From NCBI RefSeq assembly GCF_025291715.1, contig NZ_JAMBIZ010000001.1, positions 186,001 through 250,000 of the forward strand: a stretch of 64,000 nucleotides of DNA, read 5' to 3'. Shown here one piece after another: positions 16,423 through 23,971 of this stretch (its first letter is position 1; the number at the start of each line of letters is the position of its first letter). The notes below the pieces were generated by a model. The model was not told the origin of the DNA. It ran no database searches and saw nothing but the letters and a program-made list of their open reading frames with translations. Position numbers and translations under genes: made by a program. This stretch comes from Metasolibacillus sp. (GTDB lineage Bacteria; Bacillota; Bacilli; Bacillales_A; Planococcaceae).

Positions 16423-18477
16423 ATGTATAAAGTGAGAGCACTACTCATTGCCGAAAAGCCGTCGCTAATGCGAGATATTGAAAAAGTATATAAGCGGATG
16501 CAGTTGCCATACACAATTGACTTTGCCTCATTTGTGGGACATGTTGTGGAGTTAAAGGAGCCCCATGAATATAAAAAGGAATGGAAAAAGTGGGATTTAG
16601 CTGTTTTACCAATGATGCCTGAGCGCTACGAATTCCGCGTCAAAAAGACGGCCTATAAAGTGTACAAGGAGCTGGAGCAAAAGCTCAAAGCAGGACGCTA
16701 TGATTTTATTATTAATGCGTGTGACGCAGGAATGGAAGGTGAAAATATTTTTTATTCCTTTTATAAAAAAGTAGGCTGCAAGCTGCCTGTTAAACGATTT
16801 TGGACATCGCAAACTACGGATAGTGCTATCCAAAAGGCATTAACGCATTTATTAGATGAAAATGATGCATTAATTCGTAATTTGCGCAATGCGGCGATGT
16901 ATCGCATGATATTTGACTGGCTGATTGGCTTAAATTTAACACGTGTTGCCACAGTGAAGGGCGGGCGTACAATTAAAGTAGGGCGTGTTATGACGCCAAC
17001 CCTTGCGATTGTTGTGCAGCGAGAGCTGGAAATTCGCAACTTCAAGCCAGAGCCCTATGCGCAGATTGAACTACAGCTACCTGAAATGACTGCATTATGG
17101 TTTGATCCAATCCAAAACACGAATAAAATACAGCCTGACAAAGTGCAGGAAATCGTCGCACGTATTACAGCAACAGCGCTTGTGAAAGAGCTAAACACAG
17201 AGCGTAAAATATTGCCTGCACCACCGCTTCATTCATTGTTAGAGCTGCAAAAGGAAGCGAATAAATTTTACGGCTTTACATCTGCCACGACATTGAAAAT
17301 TGCGCAAAGCTTATATGAAAAAAAGCTCATCACTTATCCACGTACAGAATCAAAGCATTTACCAACAGCCTTTGCCGCAAATATTGCCGCACATTTACAA
17401 GCGATACGTGCAGTGGAACAATATAAAGAAGTGACGGCTAGCATTTTAGGCAATCCACAAAAAATTCAACAGGTCACTGCCTCAAAGCGCTATGTTGATG
17501 ATAAGAAATTGACCGACCATCATGCCATTACAGTAACAGATGTAGCAGTGGGACACAAAAAGCTAACAGAGGCAGAATGGAAAGTATACCATCTTATTTG
17601 TAAACGACTTTTAGCGATTTTTTTACCTGCCTACACATTCGATAAAACAACTGTCATTTTACAATCAGGTGGTGAGCTCTTTAAGCAAACAGGCAATGCG
17701 ATTGTTGAAAAAGGTTACACAGTTCTATATGAAGCATTTCGAAAAAAAGGCGAGCATCCACTGCCGTCTTTACAAGTAGATCAGCTATTGCCGATTGAAG
17801 ATGTACAAGTGCTGTCAAAAATGACAGAGCCACCACCGCGTTACACAGATAGCACGCTGCTCGATGCGATGTTCCATGCAGGGCGCTTTGTGGAGGATGC
17901 ACAGCTACAAAAAATATTAAAGGATGCAGAAGGAATTGGTACCTCCGCTACACGTGCCGAAATTATTGAAAAGCTATTAACAATCGGAATGCTAGCACGT
18001 CAAGGGAAAGCACTAGCCGCCACAGACTTCGGCATTGATGTCATCGCAAGCTTAGCTCATCATGATGTCGTTTCACCAGTATTAACAGCCGTTTGGAGCA
18101 AAAAGCTGAAAGACATTGTTGATGGTGGTTTAAATGCTACTGCCTTTTACCGTGAAATGCTTGCCTTTGTAGAAGACACAACGGCACGTATGAAAGCATT
18201 GCAAATGGAGGTCGCTGAAAAGGAAATTGTCATCGTAGGAAGCTGCCCGCTATGTAAGGAGCCTGTTATAGAAGGCTTCCGTGCCTATGCATGTCAAAAC
18301 AAAGCATGTAAATTTGCGATTAGCAAAGTGCTGATGAAAGGTAAAGTAACGCCAACAGACGCAAAAAAGCTACTCACAGGCAAAGAAACCCGCGAAATCC
18401 GCTTCACATGGAAAAGCGGTAAAAAGGGCAAGGCTCGCTTGAAATTGCAGGAGGGGAAGTTAGAGTTTATTTTTTAG
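16423..18477 (+). CDS. Type IA DNA topoisomerase (topoisomerase III-like)
   Basis: This enzyme relaxes or decatenates DNA by single-strand passage. It has 684 residues. The Toprim domain opens with LLIAEKPSLMRD and continues to NACDAGMEGENIF. The catalytic tyrosine is Tyr305 in ITYPRTESKHLP; VGRVMTPTLAIVVQRE and the GIGTSATRAEIIEKL segment are typical of TopB. The C-terminal end has a four-Cys zinc-binding motif (CPLCKEP, then CQNKAC) and a topo-C repeat. Oddly the Toprim acidic motif reads DAGMEGE where DPDREGE is usual, so the second Asp and the Arg are replaced. B. subtilis-type TopB is similar in size. The start may be GTG at 16432, giving MRALLIAEKPS, because the ATG is only 2 bases from GGGAG. 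Confidence 0.88.
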   Translation: MYKVRALLIAEKPSLMRDIEKVYKRMQLPYTIDFASFVGHVVELKEPHEYKKEWKKWDLAVLPMMPERYEFRVKKTAYKVYKELEQKLKAGRYDFIINACDAGMEGENIFYSFYKKVGCKLPVKRFWTSQTTDSAIQKALTHLLDENDALIRNLRNAAMYRMIFDWLIGLNLTRVATVKGGRTIKVGRVMTPTLAIVVQRELEIRNFKPEPYAQIELQLPEMTALWFDPIQNTNKIQPDKVQEIVARITATALVKELNTERKILPAPPLHSLLELQKEANKFYGFTSATTLKIAQSLYEKKLITYPRTESKHLPTAFAANIAAHLQAIRAVEQYKEVTASILGNPQKIQQVTASKRYVDDKKLTDHHAITVTDVAVGHKKLTEAEWKVYHLICKRLLAIFLPAYTFDKTTVILQSGGELFKQTGNAIVEKGYTVLYEAFRKKGEHPLPSLQVDQLLPIEDVQVLSKMTEPPPRYTDSTLLDAMFHAGRFVEDAQLQKILKDAEGIGTSATRAEIIEKLLTIGMLARQGKALAATDFGIDVIASLAHHDVVSPVLTAVWSKKLKDIVDGGLNATAFYREMLAFVEDTTARMKALQMEVAEKEIVIVGSCPLCKEPVIEGFRAYACQNKACKFAISKVLMKGKVTPTDAKKLLTGKETREIRFTWKSGKKGKARLKLQEGKLEFIF

Positions 18478-18584
18478 TTTGGAAACAACTGTATTTTACA
18501 GATTATTTACTAACACTACCGAAAGAACTTACTAAAAAAATTAAACCAAGAAATATTGCAATTTATGAAGAGAGGGGCCTACAA

Positions 18585-18782
18585 ATGGAATCGATTCGAA
18601 GGGAAGACCTATCTCCAACATTCGCCTACGTGTATGATAGGATTTATGAGGATGGAATTGAACAAAAAGCTCGTGAAATTGCAGTTCGCTTAATCAAGGA
18701 AGGCTTTTTAGAAGATGAATGGATTGCCGATGTAACGGGCCTGTCTGTGGAGCAGGTTCAGGAAATTAGAAAAAATGGATAA
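18585..18782 (+). CDS. Short protein resembling the C-terminal tail of Rpn/PD-(D/E)XK transposase-like nucleases
   Basis: The product has 65 residues and carries AREIAVRLIKEGFLEDEWIADVTGLSVEQVQEIRK, the helix-turn-helix-like tail that ends many Rpn-family (recombination-promoting nuclease) proteins. The nuclease domain that should precede it, about 200 residues, is missing. The ATG has GAGAGGGG upstream, so the piece may still be expressed, but a gene remnant is the simplest view. A terminator follows its stop at once. Confidence 0.55.
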   Translation: MESIRREDLSPTFAYVYDRIYEDGIEQKAREIAVRLIKEGFLEDEWIADVTGLSVEQVQEIRKNG

Positions 18783-18790
18783 TGATTATG

Positions 18791-18819
18791 AAAAGCTTGC
18801 ACCATGGTGCAGGCTTTTT
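18791..18819 (+). terminator. Terminator after the Rpn-tail gene
   Basis: AAAAGC-TGCACC pairs with GGTGCA-GCTTTT around AT, then T residues. Confidence 0.75.
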
Positions 18820-18957
18820 CATTTTGTTAAAAAGAATGCTAGATTTTTCGAGCTAAAAATAAACTTTACTAATCAACTCAGATTTCTATTGTTTTTTATA
18901 GTATATGCGTTTACAATAATGCTCTGTATAGTAATTTATGAAAACTTATCTGAATTG

Positions 18958-19100
18958 TTTTATCTTGGTGCAGTGGGTGTCCAAACTCCCACTGCACCAA
19001 GATAAAAGCCTCCGGCGGATGTCACAGATTTTGAAAAAGAGCTTTTCAAGCAAGCTTGAAAAAAATCTGGACGCAATTACGCCGAGGCGTAATTGATTGA
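18958..19100. repeat. Intergenic structured repeat: 20-bp perfect hairpin plus two further hairpins
   Basis: The gap 18783-19298 has no credible gene. TTTTATCTTGGTGCAGTGGG (18958-18977) is followed after 10 bases by its exact complement (18988-19007). Next comes a unit beginning GCCTCCGGCGGATG, containing AGATTTT...AAAATCT arms that enclose TTTTCAAGC/GCTTGAAAA, and ending in the perfect hairpin CAATTACGC/GCGTAATTG. I recall repeats of this kind in Lysinibacillus-type intergenic regions; that is memory, not a search. Downstream to 19298 only AT-rich leader sequence of the kinase gene is seen. Confidence 0.65.
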
Positions 19101-19298
19101 TAGCTAGAATTTTTGCACTTTTTTGAATGAAAAACCATATAATAAGTGCAAATGTTTTGAAAATGTTCATTTTTTATAAAAAAAACACAAACTTATTGGA
19201 AATAGTATTGACGTATTTCTGATAAGTTTGTACACTGTGTAAAATCAAATGTTTTTTCAGGGGATACAATAATATTATAAGGTAAGGGATTTGGTAGA

Positions 19299-20657
19299 AT
19301 GATTGTATGTAAATTTGGTGGAACTTCTGTTGCGAACGCTGAGCAAATTAAAAAAGTTGCGAATATTGTAAAGGCGAACCCAGCAAGAAAAATTATTGCG
19401 GTATCTGCTCCCGGCAAACGCACGGACGATGATATTAAAGTAACTGATTTATTAATTGATCTTGCGGATAGCGCATTGCACAATATAGATGTTGAATTGA
19501 AGTTGAATAGAGTGATTGAACGCTATGCTGATATTGCAGCAGAATTAGGGTTAGATGATATTATTATCAAGATTATCGAAGCTGATTTGCGAGAACGTTT
19601 AGCGGCGGATCAATCAGAAAAAGCACAATTTATCGATAGCATTAAGGCAAGTGGTGAGGATAATAATGCCAAGCTAATCGCAGCTTATTTCAGTTCAATC
19701 GGAATGCCTGCCAAATATATAAGCCCAAAAGAAGGTTTAATCGTTAACGATTTACCAGAAAGAACTTTTGCTTTGCCTGAAACCTATGATAATTTAAAGA
19801 AGCTTGCAAACGTGGAGGAAATTATTGTCTTCCCAGGCTTCTTCGGTTATACAAAGGCAGGGGTGCTACGTACATTTGATCGTGGCGGCTCTGATATTAC
19901 TGGTTCGATTTTAGCTTCTGCAGTTGGTGCAGAGCTTTATGAAAACTTTACAGACGTTGATTGCGTCTTTTCAGCAAATCCGAAAGTGGTGAATTGTCCA
20001 ATGGAAATTAAGGAAATCACATACCGTGAAATGCGTGAACTTTCATACGCAGGGTTCTCTGTATTTCATGATGAAGCGTTAATGCCTGTTTATAAACAAG
20101 GAATTCCAGTAAATATTAAAAACACAAATAATCCTGCTGCACCTGGTACACGTATTGTGCCGAAGCGCCCAGCAACAGGTAGCCCTGTAACAGGCATTGC
20201 GACGGATAGCGGGTTTTCTATTTTGTATGTATCGAAATATTTGATGAATCGTGAAGTTGGCTTTGGCAGACGTTTGCTGCAAATTATCGAGGAAGAAAAT
20301 ATTTCATATGAGCATACACCATCTGGACTTGATGATATTTCAGTTATTATGCGCTCTCACCAATTAAATGATGAGGTTGAAGCACGAATTATGAAGCGTG
20401 TGAAAGAAGAGCTGCAAGCGGAGGATGTGCATTTCCGCCACGATTTCTCAATGGTCGTGATCGTTGGAGAAGGTATGCGTCATAACACAGGCTTAGCGGC
20501 TCGTGCAGCAACAGCTATTTCCAATACAGGTGCCAATATTGAAATGATTAATCAAGGCTCTTCAGAGGTTAGTCTTGTGTTCGGTGTGCTAAGCCAATAT
20601 GAGAATCAAATTTTAAAAGCGCTATATGAAGAGTTTTTTGCCCATACAACAGTTTAA
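19299..20657 (+). CDS. Aspartate kinase (aspartokinase III type)
   Basis: The enzyme phosphorylates aspartate, the entry step to lysine, threonine and methionine synthesis. It has 452 residues, the length of monofunctional aspartokinase III (YclM/LysC type) rather than the shorter alpha/beta enzymes. Motifs: KFGGTSVANAEQIKK at the N-terminus, FPGFFGYTKAGVLRTFDRGGSDITGSI and NFTDVDCVFSANPKVV in the kinase domain, and two C-terminal ACT modules (GFSILYVSKYLMNREVGF and SMVVIVGEGMRHNTGLAARA) that bind the feedback amino acid. No lysine riboswitch is seen in the 130-base leader. Monocistronic, with a strong terminator. Confidence 0.94.
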   Translation: MIVCKFGGTSVANAEQIKKVANIVKANPARKIIAVSAPGKRTDDDIKVTDLLIDLADSALHNIDVELKLNRVIERYADIAAELGLDDIIIKIIEADLRERLAADQSEKAQFIDSIKASGEDNNAKLIAAYFSSIGMPAKYISPKEGLIVNDLPERTFALPETYDNLKKLANVEEIIVFPGFFGYTKAGVLRTFDRGGSDITGSILASAVGAELYENFTDVDCVFSANPKVVNCPMEIKEITYREMRELSYAGFSVFHDEALMPVYKQGIPVNIKNTNNPAAPGTRIVPKRPATGSPVTGIATDSGFSILYVSKYLMNREVGFGRRLLQIIEEENISYEHTPSGLDDISVIMRSHQLNDEVEARIMKRVKEELQAEDVHFRHDFSMVVIVGEGMRHNTGLAARAATAISNTGANIEMINQGSSEVSLVFGVLSQYENQILKALYEEFFAHTTV

Positions 20658-20662
20658 AAATA

Positions 20663-20698
20663 AGAGAGCGGTCTTGAAAACAAGACCGCCTCTTTTTT
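20663..20698 (+). terminator. Terminator after aspartate kinase
   Basis: CGGTCTTG/CAAGACCG stem with an AAAA loop and outer AGAG/CTCT, then six T residues. Confidence 0.88.
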
Positions 20699-20736
20699 GT
20701 CTTGCGGGCGAATTTCATAGTTTAATGAGCGAATCA

Positions 20737-21288
20737 TTACTGGCAACGATACACTAATTGCACTACACCTGATGAAAACGTTCTTGTGTTAACTAATTGT
20801 AAGTTTAAACGATCTGCTATATTTGTGAATAGCGGCTTGCCTTCACCTAAAACAACAGGATGAATGGATAAACGGAATTCATCAACAAGCCCTAAATGGA
20901 TAAAGGTTGTAATCAGGCTAGCGCCGCCATAAAGCCAAATGTTTTTACCAGGCTTTGTTTTAAGTGCTGTCATTTCCTCGGCAATATTTTCTTGAATGAA
21001 AATGGCTTTGCTGTCATCTTGCTGCCGTGTTTTTGAAAAGACGTATTTCTCTTTGCTATGGACAATCGCCCAAAATTGTTTTTCCTCCTCATTCGTTTCA
21101 GGTGTAAAATGCCCCCATAGATCGTAGCTTTTTCTGCCATATAAAATTGTATCAATGTCATTCAAAAAGTCGGTGAAATTCATATCAGGCTCCATAATGC
21201 ACCAATCAATTTCTCCATTTTTCCCTTCAATAAAGCCATCTAACGTCACTGCTAAATCTAAAATGATTTTTCTTTCGTTATTTTGCAT
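20737..21288 (-). CDS. Dihydrofolate reductase-fold protein (RibD C-terminal family)
   Basis: This 183-residue protein has the DHFR/RibD-C fold, seen in ILDLAVTLDGFIEGKNGEIDW, DTILYGRKSYDLW, NIWLYGGASLITTFIHLGLVDEF and HPVVLGEGKPLF. Such proteins (YwjB and YyaP type) are predicted NADPH-dependent reductases whose substrates are mostly unknown. They are not the housekeeping DHFR, and resistance to trimethoprim should not be assumed. It is a single gene. The start ATG is preceded by AAGGAG on the minus strand. Confidence 0.85.
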   Translation of the reverse strand: MQNNERKIILDLAVTLDGFIEGKNGEIDWCIMEPDMNFTDFLNDIDTILYGRKSYDLWGHFTPETNEEEKQFWAIVHSKEKYVFSKTRQQDDSKAIFIQENIAEEMTALKTKPGKNIWLYGGASLITTFIHLGLVDEFRLSIHPVVLGEGKPLFTNIADRLNLQLVNTRTFSSGVVQLVYRCQ

Positions 21289-21422
21289 ATTCTTACTCCT
21301 TTTGCTTTAAGGTGAAGAGTTTGATTTTATCATTGTAAGGGGAAAGAAACAATGTAGAGAGCTGAGCTTTCTTGCATACAAGTTGTCGCTTTTTGCGTAA
21401 AATAGAATCTGGAGGTGAGTGG

Positions 21423-23201
21423 ATGGAGCGCATTTTGCGTATCACTCGACTAGTTTTTCATAATATTTACATGTATCGAGTAGATTATATTCGCGTCTTT
21501 TTGGCGATTCGACTTTTTCAATTGCTTATTGCCCTACCGTCTATTTCATTACTAATAACTGCTACATTACATATTTTAAAAATCGATAGCATTACAGAGG
21601 GAAATATCGTACAGCTCCTCGCACATCCGCTGTTTTTATTTGTGCTGACGCTAATTATTTTAATTGTTCTGTTGTTTATTTATTATGAAATGGGCATGCT
21701 CATTTTGCTTGCATATCATCAGCAAAGGGGTATTTCCTATACATTGCAGCAGCTATGGCGCCGTCTAAATCAAAAGGTTGTCTACTTTGTGAGCTTTGAA
21801 ACAGGCTTGCTGTTTCTTTATTTAATACTAGTAATGCCACTGATTTCTTCTATATTGCCATCTACTATTACACAAAGCTTAAGCATCCCTGATTTTATTG
21901 TAGATGAGCTTATGACATCCTCAAAAGGGCGCATGTTGTATATAGTTGGTATGCTGCTGTTGTTTGTAATTGGTTTGCGTTTTATTTTGACGATGCCGTA
22001 TTTTACAATTTACCAATGGACGACCATTTCACAGGCGGTTAAAATGAGCTGGCAATTTTCGAAACGCCGTTTATTTGAGCTTGTTGGTATGTTAGCAATA
22101 ATACTCGTGCTGCATATTAGCTTAACGATTATTTTATTAGCTCTAACATTTTTACCACTATTCATTATTGAGCGGGTGATGCCAAGCTGGGCACTTGTTA
22201 CAGCAGCCTTTACATTGACGTTTGCACAAGGGCTGTTGCTGCTTTTATTTACGTTATTACAGGCTGTTTTTTCACAGCTTGTTGTACTTGTTGCCTTTCG
22301 TTTAACGCGACAGCCACCTATTGAGCTTCAGCATGAATCTTTCCGTGAAACGATAATGCACTGGGCGATTATTTGTACGATTTTTGTTTATTTTTTAATG
22401 AGTGCTGTACAGGTGATTAATTTAGAGAAGGCATTGTATGAGCCAACAACGAAAATAATTGCCCATCGAGGGTTTATGGAAAAAGGTGTAGAAAATACGA
22501 TAAGCTCACTTGTTGCCTCAGCACAAGCAGGGGCTGATATGGTAGAAATCGATATACAGCAAACGAGGGATGGGCAATTTGTTGTCTTCCATGATGCGAC
22601 ATTAGCGAGAATGGCTGGACGTAAAGAAATAACGCATCAACTCACATTAAATGAACTAACGAATATGACAGTAAGAGCAGGCAAATTGCAGGATAAAATT
22701 CCTTCCTTAGAGGAAATGCTGCAAAAAAGTGAGGAGCTTAATATGCCATTACTGATTGAAATAAAGCCTCATGGAAATGAAACAGAGGACTATTTGCAGC
22801 GTTTAATTGAGCTGCTTGTGAAGTATGATGCACTGGAAAAGCATTATATTCAATCGTTAGATAGCGAGGTTATTTGGCGATTAAATGAATTAGAGCCTCG
22901 TTTAAAGGTAGGGCTTGTTTTTGCGCTTTATATTGGTAGAATCCCACCGATCGAAGCTGATTTTATCGCCATACAGCAGGACGTTGCATCAGGTCGATTG
23001 ATCGAACAAGCGAAACAGAGCGAAATGGAGCTGTTTATTTGGACGGTCAATACGGAGCGTGATATGCAATACTTTTTAGAGCAAGGCGTGGATGGGCTAA
23101 TTACCAATCATCCAGATACAGCGAAGGACAGTCGTACGATGCTAAGTAATGCAACCTATTTTTTAAAGCGTATTTATAATAAATTGACGATATTATTTTA
23201 A
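21423..23201 (+). CDS. Glycerophosphodiester phosphodiesterase with an N-terminal membrane domain
   Basis: The enzyme hydrolyses glycerophosphodiesters to glycerol-3-phosphate and an alcohol. It has 592 residues from the ATG at 21423, which GGAGGTG supports; upstream in-frame codons lack a ribosome binding site. The first 340 residues form about eight membrane helices (the GPDPase membrane-domain family). The rest is a GDPD barrel with the catalytic pair His in AHRGFMEKG and His in VFHDATL, plus metal ligands in VEIDIQQTRDG. Further landmarks are LLIEIKPHG and the terminal GVDGLITNHPDTA. The active domain should lie on the outer face. It is followed after 10 bases by the tubby-like gene, so they are probably co-transcribed. 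Confidence 0.9.
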   Translation: MERILRITRLVFHNIYMYRVDYIRVFLAIRLFQLLIALPSISLLITATLHILKIDSITEGNIVQLLAHPLFLFVLTLIILIVLLFIYYEMGMLILLAYHQQRGISYTLQQLWRRLNQKVVYFVSFETGLLFLYLILVMPLISSILPSTITQSLSIPDFIVDELMTSSKGRMLYIVGMLLLFVIGLRFILTMPYFTIYQWTTISQAVKMSWQFSKRRLFELVGMLAIILVLHISLTIILLALTFLPLFIIERVMPSWALVTAAFTLTFAQGLLLLLFTLLQAVFSQLVVLVAFRLTRQPPIELQHESFRETIMHWAIICTIFVYFLMSAVQVINLEKALYEPTTKIIAHRGFMEKGVENTISSLVASAQAGADMVEIDIQQTRDGQFVVFHDATLARMAGRKEITHQLTLNELTNMTVRAGKLQDKIPSLEEMLQKSEELNMPLLIEIKPHGNETEDYLQRLIELLVKYDALEKHYIQSLDSEVIWRLNELEPRLKVGLVFALYIGRIPPIEADFIAIQQDVASGRLIEQAKQSEMELFIWTVNTERDMQYFLEQGVDGLITNHPDTAKDSRTMLSNATYFLKRIYNKLTILF

Positions 23202-23211
23202 GGAGCTTACA

Positions 23212-23742
23212 ATGAATCAATATACGTATCAATTAACAGGAAATATTGCCTCGACAGAAAAAGTAGCTATTAACAATGAGGCTGGTGAAACGGTCAGTTA
23301 TGTGGCACGTGTTTATAGCAATAGATTGAAACGGCTTGTCGATGGCTATTTTGATTATCGCTATTTCCTCACATATGAGGTGAGGAATATGCGGGAGGAG
23401 CCAACATTCCGTATTACTAAAAAGATTCGTCGAGGCAAGCTTTGGTTTGAGGCGTTTTCTTATACGCAGGACAAGCGCTATACAGTCACATATGAAAACT
23501 GGCGCATCGGCTTACCAGAGCTAGCCATTCATTGGTCAAATGGCACGATGAAAATTGATAAACAGATGGAAGGATGGTCAAGCTTTTTAGTGAATGACGA
23601 AGTGGTTGCACGCTGGCAGGCGGTATACAAGGAGCAGGAGGATACTTTTGATGTCACCTTGCAAATTGAACCGAATAGCCCTATCCAGCAAGTGGATTTT
23701 TTCGCAGCCATTAGCCAAGCCACATTATTTATAGGTTCGTAA
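23212..23742 (+). CDS. Tubby C-terminal-domain-like protein
   Basis: This 176-residue soluble protein consists of repeated short beta strands with conserved aromatic and basic residues (GYFDYRYFLTYEV, FRITKKIRRGKLWFEAFSY, RYTVTYENWRI and DEVVARWQAVYKE). That layout matches the tubby-like/LURP-one-like barrel annotated in many Bacillales as a tubby C-terminal-like domain protein, which may bind phospholipids. Function unproven. It lies 10 bases after the phosphodiesterase gene with AAGGAGC as ribosome binding site, which suits a lipid-linked role for the pair; that link is an inference. Confidence 0.65.
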   Translation: MNQYTYQLTGNIASTEKVAINNEAGETVSYVARVYSNRLKRLVDGYFDYRYFLTYEVRNMREEPTFRITKKIRRGKLWFEAFSYTQDKRYTVTYENWRIGLPELAIHWSNGTMKIDKQMEGWSSFLVNDEVVARWQAVYKEQEDTFDVTLQIEPNSPIQQVDFFAAISQATLFIGS

Positions 23743-23755
23743 GGAGAGATAGAAA

Positions 23756-23899
23756 ATGAATGTTATTTTTGCACTAACAACAACAGGTGAACAGCTTTTA
23801 GAAATGGTATCAACAGATGTAGCAGGCTTATTAGCTGCAGTACAAGGAGAGAGCGTAACATTTCCGTTACCGTTAGTAAATAGACTAACGATTGCGTAA
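23756..23899 (+). CDS. Small 47-aa protein, last chromosomal gene before the element
   Basis: The ATG at 23756 is preceded by AAGGAG and lies 13 bases after the tubby-like gene. The 47-residue product (MNVIFALTTTGEQLLEMVST and so on) has no membrane segment and no motif I recognise. The coding frame, spacing and ribosome binding site suggest a third gene in the phosphodiesterase operon. Its terminator marks the chromosome/element border. Confidence 0.6.
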   Translation: MNVIFALTTTGEQLLEMVSTDVAGLLAAVQGESVTFPLPLVNRLTIA

Positions 23900-23937
23900 G
23901 AATATAGATATATCAAGGTTTCTAAAGCATGGCAAAG

Positions 23938-23971
23938 CCACTTGAAATTCTAGTTTTTCAAGTGGTTTTTT
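23938..23971 (+). terminator. Terminator at the chromosome/element junction
   Basis: CCACTTGAAA pairs with TTTCAAGTGG and is followed by TTTTTT. The 3' arm contains the stop codon of the oppositely oriented integrase (23960-23958). Confidence 0.8.

Noticed and set aside
19170-19298. Possible lysine riboswitch before aspartate kinase
   Set aside because: The leader is only about 130 bases and lacks the long multi-helix core and terminator expected of an L-box.
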